The notes under the pieces: model-generated
Databases searched by the model: none
What the model was told of the DNA's origin: nothing
What the model saw: the letters and a program-made list of their open reading frames with translations, nothing else
Origin: Vibrio sp. RE86
GTDB taxonomy: Bacteria > Pseudomonadota > Gammaproteobacteria > Enterobacterales > Vibrionaceae
Reading direction: 5' to 3'
NCBI RefSeq assembly: GCF_013114545.1
Contig: NZ_VTXI01000020.1
Location: 1 to 64,000, forward strand
Length of the DNA: 64,000 nt
In this document: positions 1 to 8,946 of the stretch, piece by piece
How the letters are laid out: each line of letters starts with the position of its first letter
How positions within the stretch are numbered: the first letter of the stretch is position 1
Made by a program: the position numbers and the translations under genes

Positions 1-120
1 CACTTCGTTTCATTGAAACCTAATTTGAAACCGAAGTTTCTAATTGGATTATCATCAACGAGTGCCCACACAGATTGATAGGTTTATATTTTTAAAGAGC
101 TTTTCTTCTTTGTGACTCAC
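1..120 (-). other. 5' leader of an rRNA operon (16S gene off the left edge)
   Basis: Read on the minus strand, this stretch has a boxA-like GCTCTTTAAA (about 91-100), followed by a segment like the Vibrio pre-16S leader (CCTATCAATCTGTGTG, about 67-82) and an AT-rich part with inverted repeats (1-40), as expected for RNase III processing. Together with the two promoters just upstream, it is the leader of a leftward rrn operon. No mature 16S sequence is inside the window. The promoters and boxA are seen directly; the identity of the leader is from memory of Vibrio rrn leaders. Confidence 0.75.
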
Positions 121-141
121 ATCACTTCGGAAGAGGCGGTC

Positions 142-169
142 ATTTTAGCGATTTAAGTTTTAGTGTCAA
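142..169 (-). promoter_or_regulatory. rRNA operon promoter P2-like
   Basis: On the minus strand TTGACA (164-169) is followed after 16 bp by TAAAAT (142-147) and a C-rich start region. It lies about 130 bp downstream of the P1-like promoter, the usual tandem arrangement of rrn promoters. Confidence 0.7.
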
Positions 170-269
170 CCACTTTTTTAAAACTTTTTTCAAGCGTTTC
201 CGCTTGGCTATTTGACCTTGCTAACTCGTTATTCGTTTCTTTCGAAGCGTTCCCGTGTCAGCGAGGGGC

Positions 270-297
270 ATTATAGAGATCGCCATCACATTGGCAA
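270..297 (-). promoter_or_regulatory. rRNA operon promoter P1-like
   Basis: On the minus strand TTGCCA (292-297), a 16-bp spacer and a perfect TATAAT (270-275) are followed by a GC-rich discriminator (GCCCCTC). This is the pattern of stringently controlled rrn P1 promoters, including the short 16-bp spacer. The region before it (298-345) is rich in A/T runs and could act as an UP element. Confidence 0.8.
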
Positions 298-417
298 GTC
301 CTTTTTTCAGTTTTTTTTGATTTTTTTATTGTTTGTGTATTTTCTATTCAAAACGGCCTATTTTTCCCACTTTCATGTACTCTTTTAGGCTGAATCCCCT
401 CTATATAAGGATAAACA

Positions 418-969
418 ATGAGCACTCTACGCAGTTATAAGGGAATCTCCCCTCAGATTGGACAACGTGTCTATATAGATAGCAGCTCTGTCTTAGTTGG
501 TGATATCAAAATTGGTGATGACTCTAGTGTATGGCCATTGGTTGCTGCGCGCGGTGACGTTAACCATATCCACATTGGTGAACGCACTAATGTTCAAGAT
601 GGTAGCGTGCTGCATGTTACTCACAAGAATAAAGAGAACCCTGAAGGCTACCCGCTCATTATCGGTAATGACGTCACGATTGGGCATAAAGTGATGCTGC
701 ATGGCTGCATTATCAAAGATCGCGTTTTAGTTGGAATGGGCGCCATTGTTCTAGATGCGGCGATCATAGAAGAAGAGGTGATGATTGGTGCAGGTAGCTT
801 AGTACCACCAGGGAAGCGCCTAGAAAGTGGCTACCTTTATGTTGGAAGCCCAGTAAAGCAGGCTCGTCCCCTTAACGATAAAGAACGAGCTTTTTTGCAG
901 AAGTCTGCTGACAACTATGTACAGAATAAAGAAGACTATTTACATCAAGTCAAAGAGATTAACGAGTAA
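418..969 (+). CDS. gamma carbonic anhydrase family protein (YrdA)
   Basis: This 183-residue protein is a left-handed beta-helix of hexapeptide repeats, with repeated I/V-G-D/N spacing over residues 25-145. The three histidines expected to bind the metal in gamma carbonic anhydrases are present: His66 in NVQDGSVLH, and His90 and His95 in the GHKVMLH segment. Such enzymes form trimers and interconvert CO2 and bicarbonate, but activity of the YrdA subgroup is often unproven. The ATG at 418 follows AAGGA at good spacing. The end overlaps the convergent DUF1488 gene by 11 bp. In E. coli yrdA and yrdB are also neighbours of aroE. Confidence 0.9.
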   Translation: MSTLRSYKGISPQIGQRVYIDSSSVLVGDIKIGDDSSVWPLVAARGDVNHIHIGERTNVQDGSVLHVTHKNKENPEGYPLIIGNDVTIGHKVMLHGCIIKDRVLVGMGAIVLDAAIIEEEVMIGAGSLVPPGKRLESGYLYVGSPVKQARPLNDKERAFLQKSADNYVQNKEDYLHQVKEINE

Positions 970-1225
970 TCTCGATTTCGCCCTTTGAGTTGAAGTCTTC
1001 ATCTTCGATTAACTCTTCAGCGAGCTCTTCTAGGTCAAAACGGTATTGAGAAAATACCGTTAGAGCTTGCTGCTCCCCCTCAACCTGTTGACCTGACAAC
1101 TTTTCTAACTCAGCGGTATTCACAAGACATTGAATCAAAGCGCCAGATTGCTGAGCAGGAAACACGATAGCTTGCTTATCTTCATCCCATGATTGGATAT
1201 CAGGAAATAGGATCGACTGGTTCAT
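959..1225 (-). CDS. DUF1488 family protein (YrdB-like)
   Basis: This acidic 88-residue protein resembles the DUF1488/YrdB family. It has no signal peptide, membrane segment or catalytic motif that I can see; the C-terminal third is Glu/Asp rich. It is the last gene of the leftward tsaC-hemF-aroE series: its start overlaps the aroE stop by one base (TAATG), so translational coupling is likely. Its own end overlaps the 3' end of the carbonic anhydrase gene. Function is unknown. Confidence 0.85.
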   Translation of the reverse strand: MNQSILFPDIQSWDEDKQAIVFPAQQSGALIQCLVNTAELEKLSGQQVEGEQQALTVFSQYRFDLEELAEELIEDEDFNSKGEIEITR

Positions 1226-2058
1226 TACTGCCCCTCAAGGTTTTTTCTAAGTTCGCGCAATATCTGTCTTGTTCCCGGCCTTAAACCGCGCCAAAGCATA
1301 AAGCTTTCTGCAGCCTGTCCAACCAACATGCCGAGTCCGTCATAGGCAATCGCTACACCTTGCTCATTTGCCCATTGGTTAAACGTTGTCTGACCTGCGC
1401 CATACATCATGTCATAGACAACACTACGAGAAGAGAAAATATCCGCAGAGATTGCTGGAAGATCGCCACTTAAGCTTGATGATGTTGAGTTTATAATCAC
1501 ATCAAATGATTCAGCGACCTCTCCCATTTCACATGCAGAGATATTGCCATATTCGGAAAACATGTCTGCCAATAGTTCAGCTTTAGCAAAGGTACGGTTG
1601 GTGACGACAATCTCACTAGGTTGTTGGTCAAGTAACGGCTTAATCACACCGCGAGCCGCTCCACCAGCACCAATCAGCAGAATACGTGCTCCTTTCAATG
1701 GTACTTGGTACTGCAGAAGATCTTGAACTAACCCTTCACCATCGGTGTTATCACCAATGATCTCACCATCATCCAATTTCTTGAGAGTGTTTACCGCTCC
1801 CGCCAATTGAGCACGCTCAGTCAAACGTGTGGCAAACTTGTACGCATCCTCTTTAAAAGGAACAGTCACATTACAACCCTTACCGCCTTCGGCAAAAAAG
1901 TCCTTAGCCGCTTGGTTAAAACTGTCTTTATCAGGAGAAGAAGTCGTATAGGTTAATGGCTGATTGGTTTGACGAGCAAACAGAGTATGGATAAATGGAG
2001 ATTTACTTTGTGAGATTGGGTTTCCGAAAACCACGTAACGATCTATTTGCTGTGTCAT
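1225..2058 (-). CDS. aroE: shikimate dehydrogenase (NADP+)
   Basis: AroE reduces 3-dehydroshikimate to shikimate with NADPH in the chorismate pathway. The 277-residue product has the substrate-binding SQSKSP (16-21), the catalytic Lys69 in NVTVPFKE, Asp106 in GDNTD, and the nucleotide-binding loop GAGGAARG (130-137). The reading frame stays open 57 bp further upstream, but the ATG at 2058 is preferred: it follows AAGGA and gives the family N-terminus. It lies downstream of hemF and overlaps DUF1488 by one base. Confidence 0.95.
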   Translation of the reverse strand: MTQQIDRYVVFGNPISQSKSPFIHTLFARQTNQPLTYTTSSPDKDSFNQAAKDFFAEGGKGCNVTVPFKEDAYKFATRLTERAQLAGAVNTLKKLDDGEIIGDNTDGEGLVQDLLQYQVPLKGARILLIGAGGAARGVIKPLLDQQPSEIVVTNRTFAKAELLADMFSEYGNISACEMGEVAESFDVIINSTSSSLSGDLPAISADIFSSRSVVYDMMYGAGQTTFNQWANEQGVAIAYDGLGMLVGQAAESFMLWRGLRPGTRQILRELRKNLEGQ

Positions 2059-2137
2059 GTCCTTGCCTGCAAAAATGAATAGGTCACCTATGACGGGTAT
2101 AGATGACCCTATCACTATCTATATAGAGAGAAAAGTC

Positions 2138-3055
2138 TTACCACTCTCTTGGTGTGAGATAGTGGTCGTAAAGCTCGGCCTCGTGACTGCCAGGTTCGAC
2201 TTGATATGAATACTCCCAACGAGCCAATGGCGGCATCGACATAAGAATCGACTCTGTTCGTCCACCACTTTGCAGGCCAAATAGAGTGCCTCGGTCAAAG
2301 ACTAGATTGAATTCAACATAGCGACCACGGCGGTAAAGCTGGAATTGACGCTCTCGCTCACCAAACTCGGTATTCTTGCGTCGCTCTACGATTGGAAGAT
2401 AAGCTTCTGTATACCCTTCACCGACTGCTTTGATGTACTCGAAGCATTTATCAAACTCCCAATGATTCAGGTCATCAAAGAATAGGCCACCAACACCACG
2501 CGTTTCATCACGGTGAGGAAGATAGAAGTACTTATCACACCAAGCTTTATGCTCTGGGTACACTTCACTACCAAAAGGAGCACACACTTCTTTCGCTGTG
2601 TTGTGCCAATACTGAGCATCCTCTTCAAATGGGTAGAATGGCGTCAAATCGAAGCCTCCACCAAACCACCAAATCGGTGCTTCACCCTCTTTTTCCGCAA
2701 TAAAGAAGCGAACATTGGCATGAGAGGTAGGCACATAAGGGTTGTTTGGATGCATGACTAATGAGACACCCATTGCTTCAAATCGGCGACCTGCTAATTC
2801 AGGACGGTGCGCCGTCGCCGATGCAGGCATCTCTTTACCCTGGACATGAGAAAAGTTCACGCCACCTTGTTCAAACACTTCACCATCTTTCATCACTCGA
2901 GTGCGGCCACCGCCACCCAGCTTTTCACCCGGCTCTCGGTGCCATTCATCTTCAACAAAAACGGCTTTACCATCGGCTTGCTCTAATTGTTGGCAAATCG
3001 AGTCTTGCAGGGCCATCAAAAATTGTTTTACAGCTTGTTTATCAATCGCTGACAT
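2138..3055 (-). CDS. hemF: oxygen-dependent coproporphyrinogen-III oxidase
   Basis: HemF converts coproporphyrinogen III to protoporphyrinogen IX with O2 in heme synthesis. The 305-residue length is normal for the family. Recognisable blocks are the GEKLGGGGRTRVM segment near residues 43-55, WWFGGGFDLTPFYP (about 129-142), and the C-terminal signature around residues 246-275 containing VEFNLVFDRGT and SGGRTES. It begins 20 bp after the tsaC stop on the same strand and is followed by aroE. Confidence 0.96.
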   Translation of the reverse strand: MSAIDKQAVKQFLMALQDSICQQLEQADGKAVFVEDEWHREPGEKLGGGGRTRVMKDGEVFEQGGVNFSHVQGKEMPASATAHRPELAGRRFEAMGVSLVMHPNNPYVPTSHANVRFFIAEKEGEAPIWWFGGGFDLTPFYPFEEDAQYWHNTAKEVCAPFGSEVYPEHKAWCDKYFYLPHRDETRGVGGLFFDDLNHWEFDKCFEYIKAVGEGYTEAYLPIVERRKNTEFGERERQFQLYRRGRYVEFNLVFDRGTLFGLQSGGRTESILMSMPPLARWEYSYQVEPGSHEAELYDHYLTPREW

Positions 3056-3075
3056 GTCACTTCCTTTTCGCAGGG

Positions 3076-3633
3076 TTAGCCCTGTCTCAATACTTGTGAG
3101 GTTTTTGCATCGCGGATTTCAGTGGGATTTTCTAGGCCACCTATCTGACCTTCTAATATCGCCACCAACTTATCGCCTAACTGAAGGTAAACTTCTTCTG
3201 TAGTCACACAAGGGGGCTCTCCAGTCAGATTCGCGCTGGTAGAGGTTAACGGCTTTCCAAACGCATTACACATCTTCTGTACTAAAGGATGATCTGTTAC
3301 ACGCACTGCAATGGAATCAAACTGACCGGAAACAAAATCAGACACTTTATCACTCGATGGCATAATCCAAGTCACCGGGCCTGGCCAAGTTCGTTTAACC
3401 GCATCTAACTGCTCAAAGGTTAACTTGGTTTCGTCAATGTAAGGTAACAATTGGTTATAGCTGGCAGCGATCAAGATAAGACCTTTTTCTTTCGGCCTTT
3501 GCTTAATCTCCAATAACTTCTCTATTGCGAGGTTATTATCTGGATCACACCCAACCCCAAACACACCTTCAGTTGGGTAAGCGATCACTTCTCCCGCCTG
3601 CAATGCATTGAGCGCTTTATCAAAGTTATTCAC
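3076..3633 (-). CDS. tsaC: L-threonylcarbamoyladenylate synthase (YrdC/RimN type)
   Basis: TsaC makes threonylcarbamoyl-AMP from threonine, bicarbonate and ATP, the first step of t6A37 modification of ANN-decoding tRNAs. The 185-residue protein is one YrdC domain with the N-terminal YPTEGVFGVGCDP motif (19-31), the KQRPKEKG basic stretch (44-51) and the TSTSANLTGEPP segment near residues 130-141. The length matches the short TsaC form rather than the longer Sua5 form. It is first in the leftward tsaC-hemF-aroE-DUF1488 group. Confidence 0.94.
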   Translation of the reverse strand: MNNFDKALNALQAGEVIAYPTEGVFGVGCDPDNNLAIEKLLEIKQRPKEKGLILIAASYNQLLPYIDETKLTFEQLDAVKRTWPGPVTWIMPSSDKVSDFVSGQFDSIAVRVTDHPLVQKMCNAFGKPLTSTSANLTGEPPCVTTEEVYLQLGDKLVAILEGQIGGLENPTEIRDAKTSQVLRQG

Positions 3634-3749
3634 AGTGGATTCCTATTGAGCCGAACTCATTTTTATCTTTATCTTCTAGTCTACAAACATTCCTTCAGAG
3701 AGACTAAGGCTAATTACAGATGATTCTTAACCTAATCACTTCAAACCCG

Positions 3750-3765
3750 ACGCAAACGTTTGCTT
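3750..3765 (+). promoter_or_regulatory. PurR operator of purEK
   Basis: ACGCAAACGTTTGCTT is a near-perfect palindromic PurR box. It overlaps the -35 element (TTTGCT, 3759-3764) of the purEK promoter, so bound PurR-hypoxanthine/guanine should block RNA polymerase. Confidence 0.88.
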
Positions 3766-3787
3766 AGTCGTTAAATCCCCGTATAAT
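3759..3787 (+). promoter_or_regulatory. purEK promoter
   Basis: TTTGCT (3759-3764), a 17-bp spacer and a perfect TATAAT (3782-3787) lie about 50 bp before the purE start codon. Confidence 0.75.
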
Positions 3788-3838
3788 GCGCTCAACTTAT
3801 TTGCTCACCAATTTTAAGCAGCTTTGAAGGAGTTTGAG

Positions 3839-4324
3839 ATGAAAGTCGGTATCATCATGGGTTCTAAATCAGATTGGCCAACAATGAAACTAGCAGCAGA
3901 CATGCTGGACAAGTTTGGTGTTGAGTATGAAACAAAAGTCGTTTCAGCTCACCGTACTCCTCAACTTCTTGCAGACTATGCGACTAGCGCAAAAGAGCGT
4001 GGTCTTAAAGTGATTATCGCCGGCGCTGGCGGTGCTGCTCACCTTCCTGGTATGGCGGCAGCATTTACTAGCTTGCCAGTATTAGGCGTGCCGGTTCAAT
4101 CACGCGCACTGAGCGGCATTGACTCTCTATACTCTATCGTACAAATGCCAAAAGGCATCGCGGTTGGCACTCTGGCAATTGGTGAAGCTGGCGCTGCGAA
4201 CGCGGGCATTCTTGCAGCGCAAATCCTTGGCACTCATGATGAAGAAGTGATGGCTAAGGTCGAAGCGTTCCGCAGCGAACAAACAGAAACTGTGCTTGCT
4301 AACCCGAACCCAGCAGAGGACTAA
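3839..4324 (+). CDS. purE: N5-carboxyaminoimidazole ribonucleotide mutase
   Basis: PurE rearranges N5-CAIR to CAIR in purine synthesis. The 161-residue class I form has the phosphate-binding GSKSDW (8-13), the SAHRTP active-site segment near residue 40-45 and the AGGAAHLPGM loop near residue 70. The frame is open to a TTG at 3824, but the ATG at 3839 sits behind AAGGAG and gives the usual N-terminus. It is co-transcribed with purK, which starts 4 bp after the purE stop, from a PurR-controlled promoter. Confidence 0.96.
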   Translation: MKVGIIMGSKSDWPTMKLAADMLDKFGVEYETKVVSAHRTPQLLADYATSAKERGLKVIIAGAGGAAHLPGMAAAFTSLPVLGVPVQSRALSGIDSLYSIVQMPKGIAVGTLAIGEAGAANAGILAAQILGTHDEEVMAKVEAFRSEQTETVLANPNPAED

Positions 4325-4328
4325 ATCG

Positions 4329-5462
4329 ATGCATGTTCTAGTGCTTGGTGCAGGTCAATTAGCGCGTATGATGTCATTGGCTGGCGCCCCTCTTAACATT
4401 GAGATTTCAGCTTACGATGTTGGTAGCAAAGATGTCGTTCATCCATTAACTCAGAGCGTGATTGGTCATGGTCTAGAGAATGCGATTGAGAAGGCCGATG
4501 TCATCACCGCTGAGTTTGAACACATCCCTCATGATATTCTCGCTACCTGCGAGCAGAGTGGTAAGTTCTTACCATCAGCAGACGCAATAAAAACGGGCGG
4601 TGATCGACGCATAGAAAAAGCACTGCTAGATGATTCTGGTGTCCGTAACGCGAAATACTACGTCATCAAGACGCGTGAAGATTTCGACCAAGCAATTGCA
4701 CATGTCGGTATCCCTATGGTGCTAAAAAGCGCATTGGGTGGCTATGACGGCAAAGGTCAATGGCGACTTAAAGATCCCGCACAAGTTGATGCGATTTGGT
4801 CTGAAATGTCGGATTGCATCTCAGCAACAGAGACTCAAGCCATTGTCGCTGAAGAGTTCGTTCCTTTTAATCGCGAAGTCTCTCTCGTGGGTGTGCGTGG
4901 TAAAGATGGCGAGGTTGCGGTTTACCCACTGGCTGAAAACGTTCATACCAACGGGGTGTTAACCCTGTCTACAGCGATTGCCGATACGGAACTGCAAGAG
5001 CAAGCGAAGACGATGTTTACCGCAGTAGCCAATCAACTTGATTATGTTGGGGTGCTTGCACTCGAGTTTTTCGATGTTGATGGTCAGCTTCTAGTCAATG
5101 AGATTGCGCCGCGTGTTCACAACTCTGGACACTGGACTCAACAAGGTGCGGAAACGTGTCAGTTTGAAAACCACCTGCGTGCAGTATGTGGTATGCCTTT
5201 GGGCAGCACTAAGCTGGTTCGTTCTACTTCTATGATCAACATCCTTGGCGAAGATACTCTGCCAGATGCTGTCTTAGAGATGGATGGTTGTCATGTTCAT
5301 TGGTACGGCAAAGAAAAGCGTGCTGGTCGTAAAATGGGTCACATTAACGTGTGTGGAGACTACAATGGTGAACTGCAACGCAAACTATGCTCTCTAGCCG
5401 AAGTGCTCGATAAAGAAGCCTTTCCAGCCGTGCACGAGTTTGCCGCAAACTTCACTGAGTAG
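4329..5462 (+). CDS. purK: 5-(carboxyamino)imidazole ribonucleotide synthase
   Basis: PurK is the ATP-grasp enzyme that carboxylates AIR with bicarbonate to N5-CAIR, the substrate of PurE encoded just before it. The 377-residue product begins with the dinucleotide-like VLGAGQLARMM motif, has the ATP-grasp lysine region KSALGGYDGKGQ near residue 140-151 and the NEIAPRVHNSGHWT metal/ATP block near residue 257-270. Start ATG 4329 is chosen because the longer in-frame opening (from 4296) overlaps purE and lacks homology. A bidirectional terminator follows. Confidence 0.96.
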   Translation: MHVLVLGAGQLARMMSLAGAPLNIEISAYDVGSKDVVHPLTQSVIGHGLENAIEKADVITAEFEHIPHDILATCEQSGKFLPSADAIKTGGDRRIEKALLDDSGVRNAKYYVIKTREDFDQAIAHVGIPMVLKSALGGYDGKGQWRLKDPAQVDAIWSEMSDCISATETQAIVAEEFVPFNREVSLVGVRGKDGEVAVYPLAENVHTNGVLTLSTAIADTELQEQAKTMFTAVANQLDYVGVLALEFFDVDGQLLVNEIAPRVHNSGHWTQQGAETCQFENHLRAVCGMPLGSTKLVRSTSMINILGEDTLPDAVLEMDGCHVHWYGKEKRAGRKMGHINVCGDYNGELQRKLCSLAEVLDKEAFPAVHEFAANFTE

Positions 5463-5482
5463 AACATCTTCATAAAACAAAA

Positions 5483-5505
5483 AAACGGCGCTTAGAGCGC
5501 CGTTT
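5483..5505. terminator. bidirectional terminator between purK and yrdD
   Basis: The stem AAACGGCGC / GCGCCGTTT (5483-5491 with 5497-5505) has a 5-nt loop and A/T runs on both sides. It serves the two convergent genes. Confidence 0.85.
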
Positions 5506-5509
5506 CTAT

Positions 5510-6091
5510 TTAATCTTCTTGGATATGATGACATTTGCGATCCGCACACTGTCTTTTCGTACCACTCGCTAATCTCTTCTCTATCAGCAGTGGATAGCCA
5601 CATTTTTCACACTTCCCTGCAAGAGGTGGCTGATTAACAGCAAACTTGCATTTAGGATAGTTATCACACGCATAGAATACCTTGCCAAAGCGTGTCTTAC
5701 GTTCCACTAACTGACCTGGCGCGCATTCTGGGCAAGAGTGACTTTCTGGTTTTTGCTCTTCTTTAGGTTGGTCAAGAGACTCAATGTGGTGACATTCTGG
5801 GTAGTGACTGCAGCCAATGAACATACCGTAACGTCCTTGGCGTAATACCAATTCATTGCCACATTCAGGGCAAGGAACACCTAACTCTTTTACGATGTGC
5901 CCATCATTCTGATGTAAAGGCTTGATGAAATCGCAAACTGGATATTGGTTACAGCCTAAAAAAGGGCCATGTTTGCCGTGACGAAGGTGCAGTTCACCCT
6001 CACGTTGTTCACTTAAACATTTAGGGCAGGCTTGATGTTCCAGCGCATGCTCATGCGCTGAAAACAATGTTTGATCAATCTTACTACTCAT
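5510..6091 (-). CDS. topoisomerase I-type zinc-ribbon protein (YrdD)
   Basis: This 193-residue protein consists of four zinc-ribbon units like those at the C-terminus of DNA topoisomerase I. The four Cys4 sets begin at CPKC, CPEC, CPEC and CEKC, each closed by a pair such as GCNQYPVC or ACDNYPKC. There is no topoisomerase catalytic domain, so it is probably a nucleic-acid-binding protein of unknown role. It ends the leftward lysM-dprA-smg-yrdD group, a conserved order. Confidence 0.88.
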   Translation of the reverse strand: MSSKIDQTLFSAHEHALEHQACPKCLSEQREGELHLRHGKHGPFLGCNQYPVCDFIKPLHQNDGHIVKELGVPCPECGNELVLRQGRYGMFIGCSHYPECHHIESLDQPKEEQKPESHSCPECAPGQLVERKTRFGKVFYACDNYPKCKFAVNQPPLAGKCEKCGYPLLIEKRLASGTKRQCADRKCHHIQED

Positions 6092-6106
6092 AGCGGCTCA
6101 AGAAGA

Positions 6107-6586
6107 TTAGTGAAGGATACCTTGCTCTTTGGTATACAGTAGCTCTTCCATAAGCGTGTATTCGTTTTCGTTACCAGGTACGTTAAACAGCACCATTAGG
6201 ACAATCCATTTCAGATCGTCAAGTTCAAACTCATCCGTTTCAAGCCCCATGATACGGTCAATCACCATTTCTCGAGTCTCGGTCGTCAGAACATTTACTT
6301 GCTCTAAGAAGGTAACAAAACCGCGGCACTCTAGACTGAGGCGTTCACACTCTTTTGCGGTGTAAATACGTGTTGAGTTCGAGGTACTGCAGACAGAAAT
6401 TGCTGAGTGCGTTTCACTCTGCTGTAGTGCTGCTAACTCTTCTAGCCAGACAAGGGCTTTATATATGTCTTTTTGATGAAAACCAGCGCGAAGTAGTTCT
6501 TCTTCTAGCTCATCTTGATTGACCTGTAACTCCGCATCGCTATGGATGTAAGTCTCGAACAGATACATTAGGATATCCATCATCAT
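6107..6586 (-). CDS. smg: DUF494 family protein Smg
   Basis: This 159-residue acidic protein matches the Smg/DUF494 family, with the typical opening DILMYLFETYIHSDAEL. No catalytic motif is apparent and its function is unknown. Three consecutive ATG codons (6586, 6583, 6580) make the exact start uncertain by one or two residues. GGGAGGGG inside the dprA 3' end serves as ribosome-binding site. The gap to the dprA stop is 2 bp, so translational coupling is likely. Confidence 0.9.
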   Translation of the reverse strand: MMMDILMYLFETYIHSDAELQVNQDELEEELLRAGFHQKDIYKALVWLEELAALQQSETHSAISVCSTSNSTRIYTAKECERLSLECRGFVTFLEQVNVLTTETREMVIDRIMGLETDEFELDDLKWIVLMVLFNVPGNENEYTLMEELLYTKEQGILH

Positions 6587-6588
6587 AG

Positions 6589-7707
6589 CTAGCCCCTCCC
6601 CTTTCGAATATAGCCACCGGAAACTGCAACAACATGCCCTGAAAGCTCAAGCTCTAAGAGCTGCATCATGACCTCTTGCACAGGTATATTGGTCCTGTTT
6701 GCGAGAATATCAACTGGTGTAGCCTTACTTCCTACGTTAGCTAACAGTAAAGGAAATGGCAATTCTTCTTTACTCTCTATTTTTTCAAACAGTTCCGCTT
6801 GAACGGGTGGCTTATGGTTATTAGACCACGCTAACAAACTCTCTATTTCAATGAGGATGTCTTGCACCGTCATCACCAGACAAGCACCTTGTTTTATCAG
6901 TAGGTTACACCCTCTTGCGCTGGTTTGATGAATCGAACCAGGCACAGCGAATACTTCCCGCCCCTGCTCAATGGCGTATCGCGCAGTGATCAATGAGCCA
7001 CTTTTCTCGGCCGCTTCAATAACAACGACGCCTAAAGATAAACCGCTAATGATACGATTTCGACGGGGAAAATGATCGGCTTTAGGTTTTGCCATTGGGT
7101 GAAACTCAGAAACTAACGCACCTTGCTGTTCAATGATTCTTTCAGCGAGATCTCGATGGCGAGCAGGGTAAACGGTATTTAACCCACAACCCAATACAGC
7201 GAGAGTTGTCCCTTTTGCTTGCAGCGCACCATCATGTGCATAGCCATCTACGCCCAATGCTAAGCCACTCGTCACAGCCAACTCTTGCTCTGCCAAGCCA
7301 TAAGCGAATTGTTTTGCCGTATTAAGGCCATCAATACTGGCATTGCGACTGCCAACAATGGCGATTTGAGGCAACGAGAGCGCGTTCACCTCCCCTTTAA
7401 CAAACAGTAACGGTGGTGAAGCAGGCGCTTGAGTTAAGAGTTCGGGAAAGACAGGATGAGTACGAGTAACTATATGATGATTATCAGACTGCGCTTGCCA
7501 CGCTAAGCACTGATCTACGTCCTTGTTGGCACTGTGACTGAGAAACGAGATTTGAGCTTCGCTTAGCCCTAACGCCCTCATCTGGTTAGAGTTTGAGGAA
7601 ACAATATTAACTGGAGAATCTAATGTAAGTAATCGATCAAATGTCTTAGGACCGATGCGCGGTGTAAAGTAAAGAGCCAGCCAAGCGGACAGCTCCTCTT
7701 CACTCAT
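6589..7707 (-). CDS. dprA: DNA-processing protein DprA
   Basis: DprA protects incoming single-stranded DNA during natural transformation and loads RecA. The 372-residue protein has a SAM-like N-terminal part, a Rossmann fold with GSRNAS (about 117-122) and the SGLALGVDGYAHDGAL block near residues 142-157, and a C-terminal winged-helix domain (about 310-370). The start overlaps the preceding LysM gene by 4 bp and smg follows after 2 bp. ComM, another transformation protein, is encoded elsewhere in the window. Confidence 0.95.
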   Translation of the reverse strand: MSEEELSAWLALYFTPRIGPKTFDRLLTLDSPVNIVSSNSNQMRALGLSEAQISFLSHSANKDVDQCLAWQAQSDNHHIVTRTHPVFPELLTQAPASPPLLFVKGEVNALSLPQIAIVGSRNASIDGLNTAKQFAYGLAEQELAVTSGLALGVDGYAHDGALQAKGTTLAVLGCGLNTVYPARHRDLAERIIEQQGALVSEFHPMAKPKADHFPRRNRIISGLSLGVVVIEAAEKSGSLITARYAIEQGREVFAVPGSIHQTSARGCNLLIKQGACLVMTVQDILIEIESLLAWSNNHKPPVQAELFEKIESKEELPFPLLLANVGSKATPVDILANRTNIPVQEVMMQLLELELSGHVVAVSGGYIRKGRG

Positions 7708-8786
7708 TTGTCATCACCCACTACCGTTTTAGGAGCCACGACTTTGGTTTCTACATCGATAGGCTGTTTACTCTCGGTGATTAGAGCAAGGCTAAAGTGC
7801 TGATAAGGGCGAATAATAATGAGGTTACCCACATGAGTATCAGGAAACTGCATATCGTCATGAGTGACTTTTTCCAGCGCCTTATCCTTGTTAGAACCTA
7901 CATCGACCTTAGAGCCCTGCTGATACAGTTCAAACATACTGCCTTGGTCTAGATCATCTTGCTGACCACGATTTAGGACAACCACATCGTTCTCACCCAC
8001 ATAGTTACTGCCTTCGAGCGTACCTAAAACATCAGCGAACGCCCCTTGAGCGGTTGGAGCAGGATAGAAAGTCGTGGAGAGAGAGTCTGTCGCTCCTTCC
8101 ATTTCAGGCAGCGCGATGTCATTGATTAAAATCTCTTGCACCTGATGCGTAACACTCAAGCTTGTCATTGCGTCATTAATTTCAACACGTTCAGCCCTTG
8201 CGATACGTTTAAGAGCAACCGCCACATGCTCATCTCGGGTAAACGTGGCCATTTGACGGTAGATGCCCCAATTTGGCTGCTGTTGCTGACCAGAAATATA
8301 GAGGTGCTCTTGGTGCGTGAGGTACTGCCTACCATTGCTTGAACCCAACACTCGTGCGCTATTTTCGAGAACCTCCTTGCTCAGCAGTCGATCAGACTCC
8401 AGATAAGGCAGTACTAGTTCATCGGCAAGCGTCGGCACAGGCTGTTTGTCCAATAAGCGGACTTTAGGGCTTAACTTTTTCATTGGCTTAACACTCAGAA
8501 CGGGTTGACCGTTCTTCCAAATCAGGTTGAGCCGATCCCCAGGGTAGATGAGATGAGGGTTATCGATTTCAGGATTCACTTGCCATAATCTAGGCCAAAG
8601 CCAAGGACTGTCGAGATAAAGCTCGGAGATGTCCCACAAGGTGTCGCCTTTCACCACAGTATAAGAAGTGGGTGCATCTTGCTTGATCGTCAATGGCACT
8701 GACTGATTCGCAGCATGACTGGCCACTGAAACAACCAATGGCAGTAAGAAAGTAGAATAATTCCTCAATAAACGTCGCATAACCAA
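7704..8786 (-). CDS. LysM domain protein upstream of dprA
   Basis: This 360-residue protein has an N-terminal signal peptide ending near SHA and a LysM domain at about residues 41-88 (YTVVKGDTLWDIS ... PHLIYPGDRLNL). The rest is a family-specific region without a recognised catalytic motif. It is likely a periplasmic, peptidoglycan-binding protein. The start could be the first ATG or the one two codons on (8780), which would leave a normal MRRLL signal peptide. It is divergent from def and overlaps dprA by 4 bp; this lysM-dprA order is common in gamma-proteobacteria. Confidence 0.88.
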   Translation of the reverse strand: MVMRRLLRNYSTFLLPLVVSVASHAANQSVPLTIKQDAPTSYTVVKGDTLWDISELYLDSPWLWPRLWQVNPEIDNPHLIYPGDRLNLIWKNGQPVLSVKPMKKLSPKVRLLDKQPVPTLADELVLPYLESDRLLSKEVLENSARVLGSSNGRQYLTHQEHLYISGQQQQPNWGIYRQMATFTRDEHVAVALKRIARAERVEINDAMTSLSVTHQVQEILINDIALPEMEGATDSLSTTFYPAPTAQGAFADVLGTLEGSNYVGENDVVVLNRGQQDDLDQGSMFELYQQGSKVDVGSNKDKALEKVTHDDMQFPDTHVGNLIIIRPYQHFSLALITESKQPIDVETKVVAPKTVVGDDK

Positions 8787-8946
8787 TCCCTGATACGAAT
8801 TAATTCGCTGGCTTCGTTCCTGATGCCATAACTAAGAGAAGCTGTTCAAAAAGCCGCATTGATGCTGTCATTTGGGTTATAAAATGTCTAGAATTGAGCC
8901 AACAAGGTTTATCCTGATTCGGCACAGTTCAACATTTCGAGTGTAT

